A stretch of 64,000 nucleotides of DNA from Apoda limacodes (GCA_946406115.1 OX291550.1:32774722-32838721), one strand, 5' to 3'. Shown: positions 20,268 through 31,290, counted from the first letter of the stretch. Numbers and translations are program-made. The notes: generated by a model from the letters alone, not told the origin.

Positions 20268-22344
20268 ATGCCGCCACCCCCAGGACCCCCACCACCGGTA
20301 CGTAGAGGAGGCGTACGAAAACGGGGCGTATGGTTACGCTCCCAGCCCTCAGCCGCCGTCGTGGCGCGTAATTTATTTACCGGCGAAATATCAGCCGCGG
20401 ACCGGCCCTTTTCGGTCGCGTTCCCGCCCTCTCGCCCCCCGTCTAGGACTTCTATGGCCTCGGCCATATCACAGTCGTCGGTGTACTCGGCCTCTGAGTC
20501 CGGCGACGAAGTCTTTAGGGACGAGGACCTCCCTACCCTCCCATCAATGCTCTCTCCAATTGAGGACACCCCGCCACGGTCAGACCCGAACCCGTCGTCG
20601 TCCAAACAGGGCAGCGCAAACAAGGTAACGCCCCCTATGCCAGTCCCGCGGAACTTCAATCCGCCCTCAATCCCGCTGCCGCAGAGAGACCCTAGGGTAC
20701 GCAGCAGGGACACAAGGCCGAGACCCTTTTCCCTCAGCCCATCGAAGGACCCCGCCGAGCGAGCACGCTTAGAGGCCCGAGAGGCCATTGCTGATCGGCA
20801 AAAGGCTCTCGCCACTCAGCCATCGACTTCAAAAGCCGCTGTAGAGGTGCCCCATGACCCCATCCCTGTTGAAGGGATGGAAATTGCCGAAGTCACCCCC
20901 CCCCAGCCTGCCGCACCCCCCGCGCCAGCGCCGCCCAGCGGTCGCTCCTATGCCCAGGCAATAAGCGCCCAAACCGCTATAGCCCCACCATCGCAATCTG
21001 TCGCTCAGCCGGCTAGCGTTGATGTCAGTGCCAACGACAAAAAAGTCAAAAATAGCCACCCCCCCATAGTCGTAGAGTCCCTCCCCCAGTGGTCGACGCA
21101 TCTAAAAAAGATGCACGCTATATTAGGCCACGCACCCAACGCCCGGCCGTTTGGCAAAGGGGTACGATTTTTCCCTAAATCGCCTCTAGAGTATCGTACG
21201 GTAGTGGCCTATATAGACGAGCTGTCTAAGCTGGATCACGCAGTATCTTGGTACTGCTACAGCTTAGACAGCGATCGACCACACAAAATTGCCATTAAGG
21301 GGCTCCCGCAGGATACCTCGCTTGACGAGCTTGCTGAGGACCTCGCATTGGCCAACTTCCCTGTGTCGCACGTGCGGCAAATTCCTGCAGTTAGGGGTCG
21401 ACCTAACTGCATTTATTATGCCCAGCTGCAACACAAGCATACTTCTGCCGAGCTGCAACAGCTGTACGCAGTAAATGAGCTGCTCAGCATGCCTGGCATA
21501 ACAATTGAGGCCTGGCGTACTCGCCCCGGTCCGGCACAATGCCATAGGTGCCAGGCATTTGGCCACGCCTCCTCTAACTGCCACCGGCCAATCAAATGTG
21601 TGCGCTGCGGCGGCGAGCACCCGGCGTCCGACTGCGATCGACAATCGGTTGCAGTCAAATGCGTCAACTGCAGGCAAGCGCACACAGCCAACAGCCGCTC
21701 GTGTCCCGTTTTCCGGCGCGAGGCGAGACGTAGGGGGGTGACCATTAACCCTCCGTTGCCCCGCAATAAAGCCCAACGGGCTACAAATTTGCCCCCGCCT
21801 TCACCTACTCCCCTGCAACAATTGCAGCCGCAGGAGTACGACTTGTCCTCGGGCGCAAATTTAATGCCCCCCGCCAATCCCCCCACCGACAGATCCCAAG
21901 CTCTCGGAGGGAAAAAAAAGAGGCCTCGACGCAAAAAATCCGCACCCCAGCCCACAACAACAGTTCAGGCTAACGTTCCGACTGTACCGGACACACAGTT
22001 CGCCCCATACATTTTTATGCCCCCCCCCCCAATTTGCGGACCCCCCACAACCCCCTAAGCCATTGTTAGCGCAAACATTTACAAAAATGCAGCCGCAAGC
22101 GGCCGCTAAACAACAGACGCAATCTACTACGTCAAACCGCCCTAGTGGCATGCTACACACACAGGGCCCACCCCGCATGCAAGCTGGTGCCCTAAACGTG
22201 GCTAGAGCCGCAATAGCGGCACTAAATGCGGCCATAGAGGCCATCGCAGCCGGCCAAAATCCGTTGCCAGCCCTTTTTAATGGATTGGCACAACTCACCA
22301 CAATTCTCACGTGGGAATTTAATGGGGCCTCATCGGGGCCTTAA
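20268..22344 (+). CDS. Family B ORF1 (Gag-like RNA-binding protein with PRE_C2HC and CCHC knuckles), one frameshift
   Basis: The frame starts at ATG 20268 (MPPPPGPPPPVRRGG) with a long Pro/Ser-rich N-terminus. It then contains a folded region (GKGVRFFPKSPLEYRTVVAY, YCYSLDSDRPHKIAIKGLPQ, NCIYYAQLQHKHTSAELQQL) typical of the PRE_C2HC domain of Jockey ORF1. Three zinc knuckles follow at about residues 424-485: CHRCQAFGHASSNC, CVRCGGEHPASDC and CVNCRQAHTANSRSC. The frame closes at 22058, but the +1 frame stays open from the C-run at 22020-22030 to TAA 22342-22344 and reads LNVARAAIAALNAAIEAI. The true ORF1 therefore probably ended at 22344. The protein would coat the element RNA. The 1-base shift may be a mutation or a homopolymer sequencing error. 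Confidence 0.85.
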
Positions 22345-25030
22345 ATTGAGAATTGTGTACTGGAACCCTGGGGGCATAACTGGCAAGACAGCCGCCCTCA
22401 GAACGTTAGTCCAGGAACACGATGTTCACATTGTATTACTGGGCGAAACGAAACTCCGAGGTGAGAATGAGCTCCGCATTCCAAATTTCTTCACCTATAG
22501 GCGAGACGAAATTTCTCCCGCTAACATGGCCTTCAGGGGTACGGCTGTATTAATTAGACGTGACCTTATTCACGAATTATTACCCCTTCCCCTTTTTACA
22601 TACATTCGGTCTATAGGTGTAAAACTAAAGGTCGGCAATGCGGAGCTTAAAGTCTTCGCCGCATATAAGCCACCATCAACCCCCTTCGATCCAAGTGACA
22701 TCGACAATATCCTTTGCGATGCCACCCCCACACTTATCTTAGGTGACCTCAACACCAAACATCAACACTGGGGTTCACGAATTTCATCCAAATCGGGTCG
22801 TGAACTAAAAGCAGATGCTGAGAGCAAAAACTATTTAGTCATCGGTCCAGGATCACCAACGCACTACCCCTCTACTGACAATCACGCGCCGGACGTATTG
22901 GACATCGCATTAGCCCACAATATTAGCTGGTCAATGTCGTTAGAGGTCCTCCACGACACTGACACTCAGCATCTGCCAATCTTATTGGTCCTTGGAGTGT
23001 CCGCAACTGGTAAACCGCTCCCCAACCCCCGCAGAATAACAGACTGGGCCACTTTCCACCGCGCCATGCTGGACTATAAACTCCCGGCTGGTGGCATTTC
23101 TACTCCCTTAGAGGTCGAAGAGGCAGTTAGTACTTTTACAACTGCCATTGCACAGGCCCTAAGGGAGTCCACCAGTATCTCAGCCACAGTTTCTGGTAAA
23201 AAACTTTTACCGGCGCACCTCCGCGCAAAAATTAGGGAAAAAAGGGCCCTTCGTAAGCACTGGTGTCAAACTCGCTGCCCAGTTGCTAAGAGGGACCTTA
23301 ACAGGTTCAGCGCAGAACTGCGGTCAGAAATCGCCAACTACAGGCAGCATTCGTGGGACCAAGTGATTTTTAAAGCCAGTGAGGATGACACGGCACTGTA
23401 TCGCTTGGCCCGACAAATAACCAAAACCCCCGCCCCAATTTGCCCTCTCATAGATTCCGCTGGCATTCGCCACTACCACGCAGCGGAGCGCGCGGAACTT
23501 TTTGCGGAACATTTTGAGGACCAATTTAGGCCGAACCCCATTATCGACCCCGACCACACATTAGGAGTTACAGAACGCGTAGAGCAGTTTCTCGCGGCCC
23601 CAGCCCCACCACTAAGAGGTGATTATTTTATTTCGCCTAAAGAGGTCAGGAAGGAGGCCTCTAAACTTAACAAGCGCAAATCACCCGGTCCCGACGAGAT
23701 TCCAAACACAGCGATTATTATGCTGCCTAGGAAGGGTCTGGTGGCACTCACCCGTATCTTTAATGGGATATTGCGCACTGGTCATTTCCCATCTCCGTGG
23801 AAGATCGGCAAAATCATTGTTCTCCCGAAACCAGGGAAAGATCGTCATCGCCCAGAACATTACCGACCGATTACACTGCTGTCCAACTTAGCCAAGTTGT
23901 TCGAACGCCTACTTTTACTTAGGATATCCCCGCATATCCAGCTTAGGCCTGAACAGTTTGGTTTTAGAGACAGCCACAGTACCACTCTTCAGCTTGTACG
24001 AGTGCTCCATCACATGGCCTTCGAGCTAAACAAGGGCAGGCGCACTGTCGGAGTCTTTCTCGATATGGAGAAGGCTTTCGATCGAGTTTGGCACGAAGGC
24101 TTAATACACAAGCTGTTTGAGACGGACATCCCTCCGATGCTCGGGCGAGTAATAGCCTCGTTTCTGGACAAACGAAGCTTCTATGTCTCGGTCGAGAACA
24201 ACCAGTCAGCATGTAAACCCATTAGAGCAGGGGTACCTCAAGGTAGCTGCCTATCGCCACTGCTATACGCGTTATACACCAACGACATCCCCACTCTCAG
24301 TGACTCCGGTCTAGCTGAAGGTGTTGAAGACGTCATCCTAGCCCTTTACGCGGACGACAGCGCCTATATGTCCTCCTCCCGCAAAGCTAGTTTAGCAGCC
24401 AAAAAAATGCAGCGACTATTGGACACTTTGCCTGGCTGGCTGGACAAGTGGAGAATAGCCGTTAATGCCAGCAAGACATCAGCACTACTGACCGGCCTGC
24501 AAAAGTTTCTCCCACCGAAACTTGTGTTTCGAGGTCAAGTCATTGAGTGGCAACCCAGCGTAAAGTACCTAGGTTGCATTATAGACCGCCCCTTACGCAT
24601 GCGCAAAATGCTAGACCATGTGTCAGCAGGCGCGGTCGCGTCACGGGCGTGCCTTAGACCGGTGCTTTCCTCTGACTTGCCACTCAGAACCAAAATTCGC
24701 CTGTACAAGTTGTACATACGGTCGAGACTGACCTACGCAGCCCCTGCTTGGTACGGTCTTCTATCTTCTACCAACAAACGTAAGCTCCAGGTTGTCCAAA
24801 ATAAGTCGCTGAGATTAATCACCGGCGCGGGACGCTACGTCCGCAACTCCACCATCGCTAGAGACACCAAAACCGAGCCACTCGCAGAGTTCATATCTGG
24901 TTTGTCGAAACGTTTATTCACCCGCGCTGACAACAGCCACCATGTACACTTAAGGGGCATAGCCCCCTTACACGCCCGCCCGCCGGAAGGCAGGGCTCTC
25001 CCCCGAGAGCTTATTCCTGTGGGTGAATAA
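22322..25030 (+). CDS. Family B ORF2: APE endonuclease plus reverse transcriptase, intact
   Basis: An uninterrupted frame runs to TAA at 25028-25030. It is open from an ATG at 22280, but ATG 22322 (MGPHRGLKLRIVYWNPGGIT) overlaps the end of ORF1 and directly precedes the endonuclease fold, so I prefer it (about 902 aa). The endonuclease shows the first-strand Asn (YWNPGG), catalytic Glu (LLGETKLR), LILGDLNTKHQHWGS and the last-strand His (DTQHLPI). RT boxes are KSPGPDEIPN, VLPKPGKDRHRPEHYRPI, GFRDSHSTTLQLV, GVFLDMEKAFDRVWHEGL, AGVPQGSCLSPLLYALYTND and the catalytic LALYADDSAY near residue 690 of the longer frame. There is no RNase H. All key residues are visible, so the protein could be functional. 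Confidence 0.92.
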   Translation: MGPHRGLKLRIVYWNPGGITGKTAALRTLVQEHDVHIVLLGETKLRGENELRIPNFFTYRRDEISPANMAFRGTAVLIRRDLIHELLPLPLFTYIRSIGVKLKVGNAELKVFAAYKPPSTPFDPSDIDNILCDATPTLILGDLNTKHQHWGSRISSKSGRELKADAESKNYLVIGPGSPTHYPSTDNHAPDVLDIALAHNISWSMSLEVLHDTDTQHLPILLVLGVSATGKPLPNPRRITDWATFHRAMLDYKLPAGGISTPLEVEEAVSTFTTAIAQALRESTSISATVSGKKLLPAHLRAKIREKRALRKHWCQTRCPVAKRDLNRFSAELRSEIANYRQHSWDQVIFKASEDDTALYRLARQITKTPAPICPLIDSAGIRHYHAAERAELFAEHFEDQFRPNPIIDPDHTLGVTERVEQFLAAPAPPLRGDYFISPKEVRKEASKLNKRKSPGPDEIPNTAIIMLPRKGLVALTRIFNGILRTGHFPSPWKIGKIIVLPKPGKDRHRPEHYRPITLLSNLAKLFERLLLLRISPHIQLRPEQFGFRDSHSTTLQLVRVLHHMAFELNKGRRTVGVFLDMEKAFDRVWHEGLIHKLFETDIPPMLGRVIASFLDKRSFYVSVENNQSACKPIRAGVPQGSCLSPLLYALYTNDIPTLSDSGLAEGVEDVILALYADDSAYMSSSRKASLAAKKMQRLLDTLPGWLDKWRIAVNASKTSALLTGLQKFLPPKLVFRGQVIEWQPSVKYLGCIIDRPLRMRKMLDHVSAGAVASRACLRPVLSSDLPLRTKIRLYKLYIRSRLTYAAPAWYGLLSSTNKRKLQVVQNKSLRLITGAGRYVRNSTIARDTKTEPLAEFISGLSKRLFTRADNSHHVHLRGIAPLHARPPEGRALPRELIPVGE

Positions 25031-25499
25031 GTTTACTTATTCACCCCCCTACCTACTCACCTTCTTTCCTAACTCATTCCGCTTTTAACGTCTATACTCG
25101 CTTTTATTTCTGCTTATTTTTTTGTTTTATTTCGTTTTTATTTTGCTTTTATTTTGTTTTTATGTTATTTTATTTTCGTTTTTATTTTCGCTTCGTTCTT
25201 ATTTTATTTTAATTTCGCTCTTTTGTTTTGCTTTGTTCTTACTTTTGTTTTATTTTGCTTTTATTTTTGTTTTCGTTTTTGGCGCCTACTCTCGTATTTT
25301 ACCTTCTATTTTCTGTATCGCTTATGGCGACAAAATTATTACCCACAAGGGGGCCTGAAAAGTAGGCCTCCTTTCTAATATTTCACCGGGGGTGTTCAGC
25401 ACCCCTGAGCTTCTGCCCGGGTCATGGTGGGAGGTAAACTCCCCTCCCCCGACACCCGCACCTCAACACCCAGTAGGGTGTAAGAGAAGATACCCACGA

Positions 25500-27004
25500 T
25501 GCTGTCGCCGCCTTCATAGCCTTGAAGACAGGGACCTGTCGATATTGTGGGTGCGGGTAGATTACGGCGGCCACACTCGTATCTATGCGTGCCTATACAG
25601 GTCTCATAGCGGTGACACGGACGTAACTCGACTCTTCACGCACCTGAGTTTGACGACTGACAAAGTTCTAGAGCAATATCCCACAGTAGAACTAGTTATT
25701 TTGGGAGACTTTAACGCCCACCATCGTGAGTGGCTCAGTTCTCGAACCAATAACTATGCTCGGATATCTGCTCTGACCTATAATTTTTATAGATTCTCTC
25801 AGCTGGTACTTTCTCCAACGAGAATACCAGATATAGAGGAACATACGAACTCCTTACTGGACCTTTTGCTGACTACTTGTCCGGACGGATACTCCGTCTC
25901 AGTGGATGCGCCCTTTGGCTCCTCGGACCACTGTCTCGTTCGGACTCAAATTTCATGCTCACAACCCGATCCATCTGGGCCAACTTATTGGCGTCGTGTT
26001 AGGCACTATAAGTCGGCAGACTGGGATGGATTACGAGAATTTTACGCATCGAACCCGTGGAGGCAGATCTGCTTTAAGTCAGAAGATCCTGACGCAGCCG
26101 CAGTCACTGAGACAATCCTTGCTGGTATGGAATGTTATATTCCTAACCCGCGAATAGCTGCCGGCGTCAAAAAACGACAGTGGTTTAATAGGTCTTGCAG
26201 AAAAGCTAAAATTCTTAAGCAAACTGCATATGAGGCTTGGACTACGGCTCGTAATAATAAGGATCCGAATATTTCTGAGTTAAAACGCAAATTAAATGCT
26301 GCCTCGAGGTTCAGGAAGAAAGCAACTGCCAGAGCAAAATTCCAATTCATCAGCAAAATAGGTGGGCGACTTGCGAGCTATCCTTCTGGGAGTCGTGCTT
26401 TCTGGTCGCTTGCCTAAGCTGTCGAAGGGAACTTTTGCCAGTCGTCGTTACCACCACTGCAAAAGACCGATGGTGACTTGGCCCATAGTGCTAAAGAGAA
26501 AGCCGATCTACTGGGCAGTCACTTTGCCTCGAACTCGAATATGAACGATGAAGGAGCTGTACCACCTAATATACCGTGGTGCGGTAAGACCATGCCAGAA
26601 ATCTCCATAACGCAGCGGGAAGTCCGGCGGGCATTGCTTTCTCTAGACGTTCATAAGTCGAGTGGGCCAGACCGTATACCAGCAGTGGTGCTTAAGCAGT
26701 GTGTGTGTGTGTGTGTGTGTGCAGAGTTATGTCCTATACTCACGCACCTCTTCGCGCTTTCCTACCACACTAGGCAACTTCCGTCTTCATGGAAGACTGC
26801 GAATGTGCACCCGGTGCCCAAAAAGGGCGATAGATCAGATCCATCGAATTACAGGCCTATCGCTATTACCTCTCTCCTATCCAAGGTGATGGAGCGTGTG
26901 ATCAACACACAGCTTCTAACATACCTAGAAGTACACGACCTGGTCAGTGACCGTCAATATGGCTTTTGCCACGGTCGCTCGACTGGTGACCTAGTGTATC
27001 TCAC
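25500..27004 (+). mobile_element. Family A retrotransposon, endonuclease and start of RT (right of nested insertion)
   Basis: Begins with the duplicated target 'tgctgtcgcc'. It encodes the endonuclease: YGGHTRIYACLYRSHSGDTD, VILGDFNAHHREWLS, HTNSLLDLLLTTCPDGYSVS, PFGSSDHCLVRTQISC. Next are the linker (KKRQWFNRSCRKAKILKQTA) and the first RT boxes (SGPDRIPAVVL, ANVHPVPKKGDRSDPSNYRP, DRQYGFCHGRSTGDLVYLT). A stop near 26416 and a frame change divide it. Within RT a (GT)n run at 26699-26720 is translated as alternating Cys-Val while the frame stays open. The copy ends abruptly near 27004, before the catalytic YADD box, at a tail-type repeat. Confidence 0.85.
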
Positions 27005-27200
27005 AGTTATTAATCCATACAGTGGTTTAAGCGTGAAGAGGTAACAGACAGAGTTATTTTCGCATTTATAATATAAGCATAAATCCACGGGACTCAAACT
27101 ATCACCTTGCTAAATTTTATCTTAATCACTACAGCGGCTTAAGCGTGAAGAGGTAACAGACAGACAGAGAGTTACTTTCGCATTTATAATATTAGTATGG
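27005..27200 (+). repeat. Two head-to-tail copies of an RTE-like 3'-tail repeat
   Basis: 'gtttaagcgtgaagaggtaa' followed by 'cagacag...' and 'cgcatttataatat' occurs at about 27020-27077 and again at 27130-27198. A related longer copy is at 38535-38885. This tail pattern is widespread in Lepidoptera and probably derives from RTE-type LINEs or their non-autonomous partners. Confidence 0.5.
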
Positions 27201-27394
27201 ATTATTAAAAAAAAAAGATTATTAACATAACACAGTACATTAAAATATGCTTCATTGTTTTTACACCGAAAGTCCTGTAGGCAGTCGCTGTCGCAGTCAC
27301 AGTCGCATTGTATAATTATCGTCGATATTACGCGCGCAGATACGCGAGATGTATCGCAGCCTAATGGTATATTTTTTAATAATAATAATTTTGG

Positions 27395-27600
27395 ACATCA
27401 CACATCGGCATCTGGTCCCAAACTAAGCAAAGCTTGTATTATGAGAACCAGACAACGGATACAAATACATATACACCTTTTTCGTAAATACATACAAATT
27501 ATTCATAAATACACCCAGACTCAAGACAAACACAAATGTTTATAACATAAATGTTTGTCCAGTGCGGGAATCGAATCCAAGCCCTAATATGTCGAACAGC
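27395..27600 (+). repeat. Dispersed repeat K
   Basis: 'cccaaactaagcaaagcttg' + 'tattatgagaaccagacaac', then runs of 'aatacata' and ending near 'gtgcgggaatcgaatccaag'. Related fragments are at about 16640-16700 and 37325-37385. The end resembles a tRNA T-arm (B-box) word, but no complete tRNA fold is present. It is a common lepidopteran dispersed repeat; its class is unresolved. Confidence 0.5.
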
Positions 27601-29312
27601 AACTATTTTGATCCGAGTTCGATCCTTGGCTTTTTAGAATAGATAATACGAAATTATATAGAATATATTTTAATACATATATTCATCCGGATTCTTTTTT
27701 TTGTATTTACTTTTAATTAATGGCTACTGATTTGAAACACCTTCTAATAAAAAAGAAGTAAAAAACCAAAACCGTCAAAACAGGAGCTCCTTTAAATACA
27801 TAAATACATAAAGACATCTCATTTACCTTTACAAGGAGTTCATATATAGGTATATAGTAGAGCACGTACCTTCAATATATTTCTGCATGGCAAATATCGC
27901 AGAATCTACAGCTGGCGATACCTTATTTTGATACTTTTTAGGATTCTGTACTTATTAGGCAGAAACTACACCTTTATATAATCGTACACTAGCGTCACAT
28001 ACAATAGACAAATACGCCGATCCAACATCCGACAAAAACAATTTACCTGCCTACTTTTTGTATTTTTTTTTTATAAAACTTCTCTCCAAAATAGCAAGTT
28101 GAATCAGTTTCCGTTGATTTCAGTAAAAAGACCGTGTTCTATTACTTAAAATAGGATTATTCTTAATAACTTAAAAACAATTAAATGAAACTTTAACATT
28201 TAGCAATAAGTATCTTATTTTTGTATAATGGTTGTTACAAAAAATCATAAAAAAATGCGATGTTCTACGTAATTGAAATCAACAAAAGGATGACAGGACA
28301 TAAAGCTGGGATTTAACTTAGAGCACCAGTAGTCGTAGAATACAGCATAAAATCAATAGCTGTGACAATTAAATTGTCATTAAATTTTTAAATAATATAC
28401 ATTCAAGGATAAGAAAACTCACGTAATCTAAACATAGGAGCAATCACAATTTAAGAGATGGCTTTGAGTGAAATAAAGCTGTCTTTTTTTGACCGCATAT
28501 CGATCTTTCATTCACGAATTGTGTCCGTGAGTTTTTTATTAGTGTGTGATTATAGCGTGTTACTATGTGTGTTTGTGTGCTACCACAACAAATGTATTTT
28601 AGGGGAAATTTTATTAATTTTGTAAATTCATTAAAAAATAATGGCTGAATGAAATTTTATAAAACCAAAAACGGCGAGCTCTTGATTTTTTGTTTTCTTT
28701 TTTTTTAACTTAAATTCAAACGAAAATTAGTATAAATTTCCAAGATTATGGCAAAAGAATTTTGTATGAAACAAATCACCTTAAATCAATACTTTAGCAA
28801 ATCGCTAAAAAACCCTTTACACCCCCGACGCACACCCTTCCGATTCAATTCAGCTGTCTTAATTATTTTTCCCAATAATACATATTTCTATACGAAAAGA
28901 TGGGTCCGGTCTCGCAACAATTTCTTCCAAAATAATTTATTTTAGAGCTCACCTCATACGCTTTTTTCACACATGGAAGCACTGCGATCGGAGCCGCTGC
29001 CCTTTGTATATCTGCGTAAAGTTATGCTGTCCCAGGGTTTTGGTAATGAATTTAATTTTCTTTCGAAGTTAGCTCCTAAACCTACCGATGACATACATGA
29101 GCACTATGTAAGTGAAGTGATGCCAAGTATCTTGATCTGTTTCACTTCAGTAGTATTAACAAGTCCTCCAACAGCAGTGTTTGGCTCTAGAAACTTGAAA
29201 CTTAAAGGTAGATAGATGGATTCATAAGACAAGGGGTTTTTTGAAATTCAGTCCTTTAGGTGCTAAAAGTTGATTAAACCTCGTCTAGGACGTAACGGGT
29301 GAGGGCAGCTAC
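27601..29312. other. Tuberin intron segment without recognised gene
   Basis: AT-rich sequence with oligo-A/T runs. Two short plus-strand frames (28748-28945, 28973-29215) show no motif and no codon bias, and I treat them as chance. Confidence 0.5.
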
Positions 29313-29685
29313 CTTGAGAAAGGCGGGCAGCACGGCGACGAAGGAGACCTTGAGCGTAAGGACACGGCGCGGCCCCCACAGCGCCATGTTCATGTAGAAG
29401 ACGGCGCCGCGTGCGAGTCCAGCGTCACCGTCGCCGCCGGAGCACACCAGGTCGACCATCTCAAGCAGCGCGGCGTGCCCGCTGTCGCCGCCGACCACGT
29501 AGCGCATCAGCTTCCAGCTGGTTTGGCAGTAGGTGTCCAGGTTGACGGTGCGGCAGAGCGCGGCCACGAACGTGCGCAGCGAGCCGCGCGGCAACAGCGA
29601 GTACGAGACGACGGCCTCCAGCAGCGCCAGCCCGCCCGACACGCCCCCACCCTCCGCGCACCCCACGCAAACGGCGCACGCCTCT
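29313..29685 (-). CDS. TSC2: Tuberin (TSC2/gigas-like), exon 3
   Basis: Acceptor ttgtgttgcag before 29685 (entry phase 2); donor ctcaag|gtagct after 29313 (exit phase 0). The exon encodes EACAVCVGCAEGGGVSGGLA, LLEAVVSYSLLPRGSLRTFV, AALCRTVNLDTYCQTSWKLM, GDSGHAALLEMVDLVC, LARGAVFYMNMALWGPRRVL and VAVLPAFLK. The sequence L(D/E)AVVxYxxLP...LCRTxN...CWKLMR-like...GHxA...LRGAVFxxxMALWG is unmistakable for tuberin. The upstream frame to 29699 and the downstream frame to 29274 are intron read-through. Very GC-rich codons contrast with the AT-rich intron. Confidence 0.92.
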
Positions 29686-29805
29686 CTGCAACACAACAAA
29701 CACAGCGAATAAACTAAAACATTACAAGACGTTTTTTAAGGCCCAAAACGTGGACCACAAATATAACCATCAGTTTATTTTGTTTGAACAGTCAACAAGA
29801 GTTAT

Positions 29806-30075
29806 CTATATCAACACCTAATACTCGTGCGCTACCAACTATGTTATATCAACACCTAATACTCGTGCGCTACCAACTATGTTATATCAACACCTAATAC
29901 TCGTGCGCTACCTACTATGTTATATCAACACCTAATACTCGTGCGCTACCAACTATGTTATATCAACACCTAATACTCGTGCGCTACCAACTATGTTATA
30001 TCAACACCTAATACTCGTGGCGCTACCAACTATGTTATATCAACACCTAATACTCGTGGCGCTACTAACTATGTT
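29806..30075. repeat. 38-bp minisatellite, about 7 copies (tuberin intron)
   Basis: The unit 'tatatcaacacctaatactc' + 'gtgcgctaccaactatgt' repeats about seven times. The last two copies carry a one-base insertion (gtggcgc). Confidence 0.9.
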
Positions 30076-30154
30076 AAAAGACAAAGCAGTTATTTTATTG
30101 AATCCTTGTTCAGTTTGTGTTTCGTCCCGATGACTAACAAATAACTAGACGCCT

Positions 30155-30302
30155 TCTGTGGTAGGTTCGACGGTAAGTTGTGTGGTAGGCTCGACAGTAA
30201 GTTGTGTGGTAGGCTCGACGGTAAGTTGTGTGGTAGGCTCGACGGTAAGTTGTGTGATAGGCTCGACGGTAAGCTGTGTGGTAGGCTCGACGGTAAGTTG
30301 TG
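30155..30302. repeat. 24-bp minisatellite, about 6 copies
   Basis: The unit 'gtgtggtaggctcgacggta' + 'agtt' repeats about six times with single-base differences, only 80 bp from the 38-bp minisatellite. Confidence 0.9.
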
Positions 30303-30584
30303 GTCACATTGAGTAATCTATGGGAACTAGTCGCGATGATAGATACTTGGTCGTTTTGAAACCTCTTTTTGGACTATTTTTAGCTATTTTTAAAGTTAGC
30401 CAGCGCCATGTTTTGCTGAACTGTGATGGGCCAGTTAAGTTCAAAAATAGCCAATAATGCAAATTTTCATACAATCTCCAATTTATGACGGCTGGTTAAC
30501 GTCATAGTTGGCGCAACCCAACCATTATAAGTAGTAAACTGTAGTTTAATTTAATCAATTTAATTTCCGCTAATTGGAATTTAA

Positions 30585-30800
30585 TAAAAGGCTGGTCAAG
30601 TGCGAGTTATAATCGCGCCCCGAGGTTTCCGTAATAAGAAAAGGAAAAAGTTCTACTGAAGCTCGAAAATTTTGGACATAAGAGGAAAAGGTTATTTTTC
30701 GCAGATTTTTGTCACGAAGGAAGACTACCATAGAGCGTTTCGCTAAGCAGGCCCGCGATAACTCACGCATCAAAAATGACGTACCCACGTATTTGCAATT
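30585..30800 (+). repeat. Dispersed repeat G-like ('ggtcaagtgcgagt')
   Basis: 'ggctggtcaagtgcgagtta' followed by a 'ttccgtaat' segment is a decayed copy of a common lepidopteran repeat. The word 'ggtcaagtgcgagtcgga' also occurs twice at 38130-38260. No transposase is visible. Bases 30801-31089 show nothing. Confidence 0.45.
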
Positions 30801-31089
30801 TTATTGTCTTATTTCATGCTTTGGGTTGAATTATTCTCAATGGTTGTAAATTCACCAAAGACACGTTACATTAGCGTAGCGTATTTAGAAAATCATTTCT
30901 GCTCATAAGTGACAGACATGTGCCAATAACACCGGTTATTGTTCAGCTTCAGATATTCTGACGCTCTGCTAGAAGTTAACCAACGTGACAACACATTTGT
31001 CACCTCACCAGCACAAAAAGGATAGTTTTGCTGTCCAAATTCAGTAACTGGTCAGAAACAAATTTCGGGACAAATACTTAACCTTGTTC

Positions 31090-31290
31090 ATTTTAATCTA
31101 TACTAATATTATAAAGAGGAAAGATTTGTTTGTTTGTTTGTATTGAATAGGCTCCGAAACTACTGGACCGATTTGAAGAATTCTTTTACCATTAGAAGCC
31201 GACATTATCCCTGATGAACACAGACTACTTTTTACCGCGGGAAAATGCTTCATTCCTACGGGAAAACGAGTCAAAATCAATCAATCAAAA
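31090..31290 (+). repeat. Dispersed repeat R, copy 2
   Basis: Starts 'tactaatattataaagagg', then a tttg run, 'actggaccgatttgaagaat', and 'tttttaccgcgggaaaatg'. It matches the copies at 19345-19460 and 52045-52215 in order. It runs directly into an antisense repeat X end. Confidence 0.6.

Larger units (their letters stand above)
19881..25499 (+). mobile_element. Jockey-type non-LTR retrotransposon (family B), nearly intact
   Basis: A 5.6-kb element sits between exact 10-bp target duplications inside a family A copy. It has a 5' UTR of about 390 bp, ORF1 with retroviral-type zinc knuckles, ORF2 with APE endonuclease and RT but no RNase H, and a long 3' UTR (25031-25499) with a T-rich stretch of repeated 'ttttattt' words followed by a GC-richer end. 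The coding order and the overlap of ORF1 stop with ORF2 start are typical of the Jockey clade. Only one frame interruption was seen, in a poly-C run. It is antisense to tuberin and lies in a tuberin intron. Confidence 0.88.

Noticed and set aside
20126..20815. 229-codon minus-strand frame
   Set aside because: Antisense of the Pro-rich part of family B ORF1; GC-rich composition removes stops by chance.
22063..22344. Separate small gene between ORF1 and ORF2 of family B
   Set aside because: Continuous with ORF1 after a one-base shift in a C-run; more likely its C-terminus.
25122..25378. Phe-rich frames after family B ORF2
   Set aside because: Translation of the T-rich 3' UTR; low-complexity hydrophobic sequence, not a membrane protein gene.
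27540..27600. tRNA gene or tRNA-derived SINE
   Set aside because: A B-box-like word ('gggaatcgaatcc') is present (also near 15870 and 36765) but no acceptor stem, anticodon arm or A box can be folded.
28748..29215. Two short plus-strand frames (65 and 80 codons)
   Set aside because: No motif, no codon bias, and they lie in an intron on the opposite strand to tuberin.
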